NCBI GenBank assembly: GCA_041907145.1
Contig: JAYRHW010000242.1
Span: 1-12,377, forward strand
Direction: 5' to 3'
DNA: 12,377 nt
DNA from: JAFLCA01 sp041907145
GTDB lineage: Bacteria; Bdellovibrionota_C; UBA2361; JAFLCA01
Shown: one piece after another, positions 7,791 through 12,377 of the stretch
How the letters are laid out: each line of letters opens with the position of its first letter
How positions within the stretch are numbered: position 1 is the stretch's first letter
Notes under the pieces: generated by a model
Told to the model about the DNA's origin: nothing
The model's input: only the letters and a program-made list of their open reading frames with translations
The model's database searches: none
Position numbers and translations under genes: made by a program

Positions 7791-7808
7791 GTTAGGGTTT
7801 AGTTAGGG
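7791..7808 (+). promoter_or_regulatory. Direct repeat GTTAGGG-TTTA-GTTAGGG, possible response-regulator box
   Basis: Two identical 7-base units separated by four A/T bases give an 11-bp period, the geometry of binding sites for OmpR/PhoB-family regulators (for example the Pho box). The unit sequence itself is not the PhoB consensus CTGTCAT. It lies 80 bases upstream of the TTGACA box ahead of the porin. A chance match is possible. Confidence 0.35.
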
Positions 7809-7838
7809 CCCATCCCGATATGCCCTGATTCTTGAACC

Positions 7839-7854
7839 AGATTTGAATAAATCT
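7839..7854. repeat. AT-rich palindrome AGATTT-GAAT-AAATCT
   Basis: A perfect 6-bp inverted repeat with a four-base centre lies between the direct repeat and the candidate porin promoter. It could be an operator or a small hairpin. No known consensus was recognised and chance is a real possibility. Confidence 0.25.
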
Positions 7855-7887
7855 TTCTCTTTAAACAGGTCGTGAGGACTTTACGCT

Positions 7888-7918
7888 TTGACAGAACTCT
7901 CGGCCCATGTGATGTGAT
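7888..7918 (+). promoter_or_regulatory. Candidate porin promoter with perfect -35 and poor -10
   Basis: TTGACA at 7888-7893 is a perfect sigma70 -35 box. With a 17-base spacer the -10 is poor (GATGTG). The best -10, TGTGAT (7913-7918, four of six), needs a 19-base spacer. Such a promoter would be expected to need or respond to a regulator. The 9-bp inverted repeat at 7913-7942 covers this -10 and the start region. Confidence 0.35.
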
Positions 7919-7942
7919 TCCTAGCAGGTGCCTGGAATCACA
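7913..7942. promoter_or_regulatory. Inverted repeat TGTGATTCC-N12-GGAATCACA, candidate operator
   Basis: The two arms are perfect 9-bp complements around a 12-base centre. A further TTGTGATT occurs at 7955-7962. The arms end in TGTGA/TCACA like CRP half-sites, but the spacing (20 bases between them) excludes a normal CRP site, which has six. The position over the putative -10 and start suggests a repressor site. An RNA hairpin at the 5' end of the porin message is the other reading. Confidence 0.4.
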
Positions 7943-8087
7943 GAACAAAGGTAATTGTGATTGCGGCATCTAGCACGCAATGTCAGCGGTTCGAGTAGGT
8001 TTGCTCCTTTAGGTTTTACCTCCCAGTTCTTGAGGAGCGTTGGGTTCTGCGATGTTGTTTATTTAACTTTGGAGGCAATGAAAGCTC

Positions 8088-9302
8088 ATGCGTAAGTTAT
8101 CGTTAGTAGCTGGATTGTTGCTCCTCGCTCCGGCGGTATCACAAGCCAAAACGCTTGATGATCTTCTCGTCGAGAAGGGAGTAATAACCAAAGCTGAGGC
8201 TATGGGCGCTTCGGGAAGCGCAGCTTCAAAAACTTGGTGGAGTCAGGGTACCCGTTTTGATTTCCCATCAGAGGGATTCACTTCACAGGTAAACACCACC
8301 ATTCAACCTCGTTACACTTTCAGTGATAACGATGAGAAGGCTGGCGCTAAGAACGCTTCGAGCTTTGACATGCACCTCGTAGCCCTAGCGGTTTCGGGTT
8401 CAGCAATGCACGAAGAGTTCAATTACAAGATCGATGCCGCGTTCAACAGCAGCATGGGCGGTTCAGGAAGCAGCACAATGCTTCGTGACGCTTGGTTGCA
8501 GTGGAATGCTTGCGACTGGGCAAGTATCCGCATGGGTCAGTTCAAGACGCAGCTCGATCGTCAGTTCAACACCAACGACAACACTCAGCAGTTCGCTGAT
8601 AATTCGTTGGCTTCTCAGATGTTCAATCTTGGACGTCAGAACGGAGTGGCCGGTTGGGGTCATTTCATGAACGGACAGCTCGATGTTTCAGCCGGACTTT
8701 ATAACGGCTTGAGCGATGGCGAAGGCCAGAACCTCGGCGGCGTGGACACCAAACACACTGTCGTATTGGCTGCTCGTTACGCTGCAATGGGCAAGATGGA
8801 TGCCAGCGAGGAAGGCGACATCAACTGGACAGATGATAGTGCACTTTCACTTGGAGCTGCTTGGGCATATTCCGAGGGAATGCGTGCTGGTCTAGGTGGT
8901 GACTTCTCGCAGGACAACGTCACAGTCGATGCTAACTGGAAGTGGCAAGGCTGGAGTGCTCATGCTGAGTACTACTATGTGAACATCGATCCAGATGTTG
9001 ACGGTGCTGATAAGGTACAGCCGATGGGCTTCTATGCTCAGGTTGGTTACTTCCTCGATCCTAAGAAGATCGAAGTCGCTGGCCGTTACAGCTTGGTAGA
9101 TTGCGATGACGGTGCTTATGCCTCTGGCATGTGCTCCGGCAACGAGAAGGTCAACGAAGTATCTGTTGGTCTTAACTACTACTGGTGGAAGCATAACCTC
9201 AAAGGACAACTTAACTACGTTCATGTAAATGAGCGCGTGCTTGGTGATGGCGATGACATCAACAGCAATCGTTGGTTGTTCCAGTTGAGCAGCTACTTCT
9301 AA
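8088..9302 (+). CDS. Outer membrane porin, phosphate-selective (OprO/OprP)-like
   Basis: The 404-residue protein begins with a signal peptide (MRKLSLVAGLLLLAPAVSQA, cut after residue 20). A short LVEKGVITKAEA segment follows, found at the N-terminus of many putative porins. The rest is a beta-barrel with alternating aromatic strands and glycine/asparagine loops. It ends in aromatic Phe404 (LSSYF), the signal read by the BAM machinery. Motifs such as LRDAWLQW and IRMGQFKTQLDRQF resemble the phosphate-selective porin O/P family; actual selectivity cannot be read from sequence. Ten of its 12 Arg codons are CGT and two CGC, unlike the mixed use in neighbours, which suggests very high expression. 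C339 and C349 in one acidic loop might form a disulfide. GGAGG (8071-8075) lies 12 bases before the ATG. The gene is monocistronic, with its own terminator. Confidence 0.85.
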   Translation: MRKLSLVAGLLLLAPAVSQAKTLDDLLVEKGVITKAEAMGASGSAASKTWWSQGTRFDFPSEGFTSQVNTTIQPRYTFSDNDEKAGAKNASSFDMHLVALAVSGSAMHEEFNYKIDAAFNSSMGGSGSSTMLRDAWLQWNACDWASIRMGQFKTQLDRQFNTNDNTQQFADNSLASQMFNLGRQNGVAGWGHFMNGQLDVSAGLYNGLSDGEGQNLGGVDTKHTVVLAARYAAMGKMDASEEGDINWTDDSALSLGAAWAYSEGMRAGLGGDFSQDNVTVDANWKWQGWSAHAEYYYVNIDPDVDGADKVQPMGFYAQVGYFLDPKKIEVAGRYSLVDCDDGAYASGMCSGNEKVNEVSVGLNYYWWKHNLKGQLNYVHVNERVLGDGDDINSNRWLFQLSSYF

Positions 9303-9331
9303 AGTGTAGACCTCTTAGGAGGTTGGACACG

Positions 9332-9367
9332 AAAGGGCGCCTCGGAAACGGGGCGCCCTTTTTTTTT
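9332..9367 (+). terminator. Rho-independent terminator of the porin gene
   Basis: AAAGGGCGCC (9332-9341) and GGCGCCCTTT (9352-9361) form a perfect 10-bp, GC-rich stem with a 10-base loop. It runs straight into nine T residues (9359-9367), 30 bases after the porin stop. A second small stem, ACCTC/GAGGT with a four-base loop, precedes it at 9310-9323. Confidence 0.95.
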
Positions 9368-9443
9368 GTTGTTGAAATCGAGAGGTTGCTTCAGACACAA
9401 AGGCTGATTGCCCAAATTTCTCAATGTTCGCGATACTCACTGA

Positions 9444-9854
9444 ATGTGGATTCTCTACTCATTCGGAGCCGCGCTGAGTTTCAGCGGCATTTTCGTCATA
9501 TTCAAGGCCTTGGAGCTGCGATCCATCTCCACCTTCGTCTCCCTGGCCTGGCTATTTATCGTTGCAGCGCTTCTGTACCTGGCCCACAACGCCTACATGA
9601 AGGAGTCGTTACGAGTCGGCGGGTCAGTCTTTCTCTTGCTTCTAGGAGCCGGAATTTTGAGCTATATCGGCAACGCCCTGCAGTTCAGAGCTACCGCTTT
9701 GGCTCCCAACCCCGGCTATGCCGTCGCGATTATAAGCGTACAGGCCTTGCTGGTAACGGGCGCATCCTGCCTGCTTTTCGGCTCTGATTTCTCGCCTGTA
9801 AAGGGAGTCGGAGTATTTCTTTCCCTCCTTGGCGCGGCGCTCCTCTCTCTGTAA
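9444..9854 (+). CDS. Half-size EamA/DMT-family membrane transporter
   Basis: The 136-residue protein is almost entirely membrane-embedded. Five hydrophobic segments lie at about 2-20, 30-48, 60-78, 92-112 and 118-136. The last two have the wording of one EamA repeat: ALAPNPGYAVAII, a small-residue helix ending LLFGSDFSPVKGVGVFLSLLGAAL. Full DMT exporters have two such repeats in about 300 residues, so this is one repeat, which in this superfamily can work as a dimer. The substrate is unknown. No Shine-Dalgarno is visible before the ATG. The preceding porin terminator means it needs its own promoter, and I see no strong one. It is convergent with the isomerase gene. A remnant of a longer gene is possible, but the frame is intact and it ends cleanly after the last helix. 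Confidence 0.7.
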   Translation: MWILYSFGAALSFSGIFVIFKALELRSISTFVSLAWLFIVAALLYLAHNAYMKESLRVGGSVFLLLLGAGILSYIGNALQFRATALAPNPGYAVAIISVQALLVTGASCLLFGSDFSPVKGVGVFLSLLGAALLSL

Positions 9855-9898
9855 AAACCGGGACAGTCCCATTTATTAATTGGGACTGTCCCGGTTTT
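9854..9898. terminator. Perfect 18-bp inverted repeat, probable bidirectional terminator (REP-like)
   Basis: AAAACCGGGACAGTCCCA (9854-9871) is the exact complement of the arm at 9881-9898, with a nine-base AT-rich loop. A tracts on one side and T tracts on the other allow termination in both directions, fitting its place between two convergent genes. It starts at the last base of the transporter stop. Each arm contains GGGAC-A-GTCCC, itself a palindrome, which is unusual for a plain terminator and reminiscent of dispersed REP-type units. Confidence 0.8.
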
Positions 9899-9905
9899 GG
9901 AGGGG

Positions 9906-10913
9906 TTAAGTCGTTGGAATATTTATCTTTATTTGGGCGGCCGCGCGGAGCTCGCTGACTTTGGACTCGATAGCCTGCTGGCGCTTTCGCATTTGTAGCT
10001 CTTGCTCAATCAGCGGTTTAGCCTTGGCAAAATCAGCCTTCTCGGCGGCGCGGCGCTGAGTAACTTTGATCAGATGGTAACCAAATTCAGAGCGAACGGG
10101 CTTACTAATCTCCCCAGGCTTAAGTGCGAACGCAGCCTTCTCGAAGGCCGGGACCGTCTTGCCCAGCTCAATCATTCCTAGGTCACCTCCACCGGGAGCC
10201 GAGCCGTCCTGAGAGTACTGCTTTGCAAGCGCAGCAAAGTCAGCACCAGGAGCAATGGCCTTAGTATAGATCTCCTCCATCTTCTTCTTTGTGGCCTCTT
10301 CGTCTTGAGCGCTGGCATCCGGAGGCAGTTTGAGGAGAATGTGGCTCGCTTGGACCGCCTCCTTAGCAGCATATTTATCCGGCGCGGAGTCGAAGGCCTT
10401 CTTTATCTCATCGTCGGTTGACTTGAGGTTCTTGGCCACATTCTTGTCGATAAAAGAGTTGATACGAAAGTCATCTGCGACTTCAGCCGTAAAGATCTCG
10501 AAAGTCGTCTTTATGTTTGCAAGCAGGGGCGTCAATTTCTCCTTGCCGCCGTATTGCGTGACGAGATTGTCCACGGATTGCTGAATTTCCTTCTCATCGA
10601 TTGCCCCGCTGTTACGGGCTGCACTCAGGAGCAGCTGCCTATTTATAAGGCCATTGAGGGCCGCCATGCGAATCCGGTTCGTCACCGCCGGATCTCCGCC
10701 ACTATATGCCTGCAGCATAGACAGCTGCGGCTTGCGCTGAATTTCAGAGTCTAAATCGCTGATCTTGATATCCCGGCCGTTAAAAACGGCGGCGACTGAA
10801 CTGGGATCGAGAGAGGTTGTTGGCGACTGGGGGGCAGGAGCCTGCGCCATCGAAAAAGTAACCGTCAAACCGGCCGCGGCTAAAACACCAGCGATTGTAA
10901 GGGCGCGTCGCAT
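9906..10913 (-). CDS. Secreted parvulin-type peptidyl-prolyl cis-trans isomerase (PpiC/SurA-like foldase)
   Basis: The 335-residue protein has a signal peptide MRRALTIAGVLAAAGLTVTF..MAQA, cleaved near residue 25. There is no lipobox Cys, so it should be soluble in the periplasm. A helical SurA-N-like chaperone region spans about 40-170 (NGLINRQLLLSAARNSG). One parvulin domain lies at about 187-288: ASHILLKLP, FAALAKQYSQDGSAPGGGDLG, VPAFEKAAFALKPGEIS and FGYHLIKVTQR. A charged helix closes the protein. Such proteins help fold outer membrane or secreted proteins; the nearby porin would be a natural client, but that is inference. The ATG at 10913 has GGAG nine bases upstream. A TTG at 10928 would add five residues and destroy that site. 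SurA has two parvulin domains; this has one. Confidence 0.92.
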   Translation of the reverse strand: MRRALTIAGVLAAAGLTVTFSMAQAPAPQSPTTSLDPSSVAAVFNGRDIKISDLDSEIQRKPQLSMLQAYSGGDPAVTNRIRMAALNGLINRQLLLSAARNSGAIDEKEIQQSVDNLVTQYGGKEKLTPLLANIKTTFEIFTAEVADDFRINSFIDKNVAKNLKSTDDEIKKAFDSAPDKYAAKEAVQASHILLKLPPDASAQDEEATKKKMEEIYTKAIAPGADFAALAKQYSQDGSAPGGGDLGMIELGKTVPAFEKAAFALKPGEISKPVRSEFGYHLIKVTQRRAAEKADFAKAKPLIEQELQMRKRQQAIESKVSELRAAAQIKINIPTT

Positions 10914-10964
10914 AGATAAATTCTCCAAGGAATGCCGGCCAAAAATTGCGGCTCAAGCATCCAA

Positions 10965-10993
10965 ATTCTCGAATATCCCCCAGGCATTGTAAA
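10965..10993 (-). promoter_or_regulatory. Candidate sigma70 promoter of the isomerase gene
   Basis: Read on the minus strand, TTTACA (10993-10988) matches the -35 at five of six positions. GAGAAT (10970-10965) matches the -10 at four of six, with a 17-base spacer. It would give a leader of about 45 bases before the ATG at 10913. Confidence 0.38.
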
Positions 10994-11056
10994 GGCGCAT
11001 CTAACCATCTGCTGCACGCTATTTTTGAATGAGAGGTTATGTGGTTCAATGGTTCG

Positions 11057-11074
11057 ACAGCCGCTTAACAGCCG
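11057..11074 (+). repeat. Direct repeat ACAGCCG-CTTA-ACAGCCG
   Basis: Two identical 7-base units with a four-base spacer have an 11-bp period. This is the same geometry as the repeat upstream of the porin, but with a different unit sequence. It ends 15 bases before the ATG at 11090, so it would act as a repressor or overlap site if real. Chance occurrence is plausible. Confidence 0.25.
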
Positions 11075-11089
11075 GCACTTGAGAGCTTC

Positions 11090-12115
11090 ATGGTGACTTC
11101 GGATAGCAATAGTACTTCAAAGGCCTCCGCGCTTCGGCGGTATTTCCCACATGTAGTGGCTTGCCTCGCTCTGGTTAGTCTCCTGGTGGTGAGCACCTTA
11201 CTTTGGATGGAGATGAAGCGGCGATTTCCTGTAGTCGAGCCAGGAGGCTATTTCGGATCGATGCAGGGAGTGCTCTCGGAGACGGGCGAAAAGGTCCCTT
11301 TCTATGTCGAGCGCCCCGCCCAATCGGATGACCTTTTCTTTGCCATTCTGCGTCCCGGATGGAAGCCGCAAGTTGTGAGTGCCGTGATTAGAGATAACAG
11401 CTCGCAGGGCCAGGGCTGGCTTCTTCCCGTAACAGTCGTGGGAGAGTCGGGCAAACTCAAGTTCATCGGCTCCCATACGGGGCCCGGGAGTTACCAAGGC
11501 ACCGTAACCGAGATGACAACGGGAGCAGAGGGCAGGTGGTCACTGGGCGCTGTCGAAGTGCTATCAGCAGACGCGAAGAATGATCAGGAACTTCTTTTAT
11601 GGTTGCGGCGTCGAGCAGATCTCTTCGACATCGAGGCCCAAATCAAGGATGCTGAGGGCAGAGTGCCCCAGCAGAAGAGCGATATCGAGAAGTTGAGCAC
11701 ATTCATTTCGGAACGAGAGCAGGTTCAGGCCAGCGCCGATTCAAAATTGAGTGCCGCCCAGGATGAGCTGGCGGCTGCTAGGCGCGAGGTTGCGGAGAGA
11801 CGCACCAAGCTCGCCAAGCTGCAGGAGCGAATTGAAATTGCCCAACGGCTTTCCCCGGCTGGGCGATTAGTGACTTTGGCGCGGGAGTCCCTTGAACGAG
11901 ACGCACGCTGGGCCGAGTCCTTGCTGCGAACTGCAGGGGCCGAGACGGTACCAGGCTTAGAGCGAGCGGTGGAACGTGGACAGGAGATTTCTCAGATTAA
12001 GCGCGAAATTGAATTAGAGCGGAATCTTATTTTTAAGTTGCGCTATCCGGAGTCGGTAGGAAGCTTTGGCCTTAGTGGATCGACTACGACGGTCCCTGCA
12101 CAGGAGGCTCCATGA
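11090..12115 (+). CDS. Membrane-anchored coiled-coil protein of unknown function
   Basis: I do not recognise the family. The 341-residue product has a short basic cytoplasmic N-terminus and one membrane helix at about 21-42. A probably beta-rich domain of about 110 residues follows (GYFGSMQGVLSETGEKVPFYVERP). A long charged coiled coil spans about 165-260, rich in Glu, Lys, Arg and Ala in heptad-like order, and a second helical stretch lies at about 285-320. The tail is low-complexity Ser/Thr/Pro. By the positive-inside rule the bulk should lie in the periplasm. GAGAG at 11081-11085 is a modest ribosome binding site. Its last bases overlap the next start (ATGA), so the two proteins are made together. 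It may be a periplasmic adaptor or scaffold, but no residue pattern proves that. Confidence 0.75.
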   Translation: MVTSDSNSTSKASALRRYFPHVVACLALVSLLVVSTLLWMEMKRRFPVVEPGGYFGSMQGVLSETGEKVPFYVERPAQSDDLFFAILRPGWKPQVVSAVIRDNSSQGQGWLLPVTVVGESGKLKFIGSHTGPGSYQGTVTEMTTGAEGRWSLGAVEVLSADAKNDQELLLWLRRRADLFDIEAQIKDAEGRVPQQKSDIEKLSTFISEREQVQASADSKLSAAQDELAAARREVAERRTKLAKLQERIEIAQRLSPAGRLVTLARESLERDARWAESLLRTAGAETVPGLERAVERGQEISQIKREIELERNLIFKLRYPESVGSFGLSGSTTTVPAQEAP

Positions 12116-12377
12116 GGACCAGGGCTCGAATACTTGGGGCGCTGGTAATCGTACTCCCGCTATTAGCAGTTTCACGGTTTGCTTCGGCAGACGCGGCCAC
12201 ATCCGACAGTGTGTTTCTGGCGCGGGAACTTAACCTAAATTTTCTCCCCGAGGATGTATTCTTTCTCATTCGTGAGGGGAGCAGCGGGACCATGCGCCGA
12301 GTTCCAGGCGTGGCCCTATCACTCGGCAGTCGCGGAACCGACGGGCCGCAGAAAATCATCGCTGCCGCGCGCGTTCC
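12112..12377 (+). CDS. Secreted protein of unknown function (partial, cut by right edge)
   Basis: An 88-codon open frame runs off the window. It opens with a clear signal peptide (MRTRARILGALVIVLPLL, then AVSRFASA), cleaved near residue 26. The visible mature part (DSVFLARELNLNFLPEDVFF and on) has no motif I recognise. The ATG overlaps the upstream stop as ATGA. AGGAGG at 12102-12107 lies four bases before it, a short but usable spacing, so translation is coupled to the coiled-coil protein. Both products are exported or anchored, which suggests one envelope complex. Confidence 0.72.
   Translation, partial: MRTRARILGALVIVLPLLAVSRFASADAATSDSVFLARELNLNFLPEDVFFLIREGSSGTMRRVPGVALSLGSRGTDGPQKIIAAARV

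Larger units (their letters stand above)
7714..8087 (+). other. Long intergenic leader region upstream of the porin
   Basis: These 374 bases hold no credible protein gene. They start with a weak AT-rich inverted repeat with a T run just after the acyltransferase stop (AAATAG 7708-7713 with CTATTT 7727-7732), possibly a weak terminator. Further on are a 7-bp direct repeat with 11-bp period, a small palindrome, a perfect -35 box and a 9-bp inverted repeat, each listed separately. The last 140 bases are probably 5' untranslated leader. There GCTCC/GGAGC pairing could enclose an AGGT-TTT-ACCT hairpin. GGAGG at 8071-8075 is the porin ribosome binding site. Confidence 0.5.

Noticed and set aside
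7791..7808. Telomere-like TTAGGG repeat
   Set aside because: Only two units with an irregular spacer in bacterial chromosomal context; no array.
7913..7942. CRP binding site
   Set aside because: The TGTGA and TCACA half-sites are 20 bases apart instead of six.
9454..9787. Second plus-strand frame (starting near 9272) overlapping the EamA gene
   Set aside because: It spans the porin end and its terminator, has no membrane pattern or family match, and conflicts with the clear five-helix frame.
10914..10928. TTG start adding five residues to the isomerase
   Set aside because: This TTG is part of the TTGGAG that provides the ribosome binding site for the ATG at 10913, which begins a standard signal peptide.
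1..12377. CRISPR array, tRNA or rRNA genes, insertion sequences, phage or defence genes
   Set aside because: No regular spaced repeats, cloverleaf, transposase, integrase or defence motif was seen on either strand.

Overview
The window looks like ordinary chromosome of a Gram-negative bacterium of proteobacterial character. It carries type IV pilus retraction ATPases (PilT and PilU), a barrel porin with a signal peptide and terminal Phe, and a periplasmic parvulin foldase. By eye the base composition is slightly GC-rich. PilT and PilU are closest to gammaproteobacterial-type sequences, while Mfd has some delta-like wording, so I do not commit to a class. I see no tRNA, rRNA, CRISPR array, insertion sequence or phage gene.

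Layout. (1) 1-3035, minus strand: most of mfd, the transcription-repair coupling factor, cut by the left edge before its C-terminal domain. (2) 3036-3233: divergent intergenic region. (3) 3234-7713, plus strand: a small Flp-type (type IVb) prepilin, a hairpin, then a compact run of pilT, pilU, an orotate-phosphoribosyltransferase-like protein, a Nudix hydrolase and a hexapeptide-repeat acyltransferase. Spacings after pilT are 27, 71, 11 and -1 bases. (4) 7714-8087: a long, structure-rich leader before a phosphate-selective-type porin (8088-9302), which ends in a strong intrinsic terminator. (5) 9444-9854: a half-size EamA/DMT membrane protein, convergent with a secreted parvulin-type peptidyl-prolyl isomerase (10913-9906, minus). 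A perfect 18-bp inverted repeat lies between them. (6) 11090-12377, plus strand: two translationally coupled envelope proteins that I do not recognise. The first is a membrane-anchored coiled-coil protein; the second is secreted and cut by the right edge.

How the genes fit together. The pilin-pilT-pilU block is about pilus fibres and their retraction. The three small enzymes behind pilU are nucleotide or acyl-transfer enzymes with no obvious direct pilus role. Their phosphoribosyltransferase lacks the usual catalytic loop of PyrE. The right half is envelope biogenesis: porin, foldase, and anchored or secreted proteins.

The least ordinary points are the Tad-type pilin beside T4aP retraction motors, the loop-less PyrE-like protein in that cluster, 7-bp direct repeats with an 11-bp period upstream of the porin, and the unrecognised coiled-coil/secreted pair. 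I found no clear new defence or mobile system.
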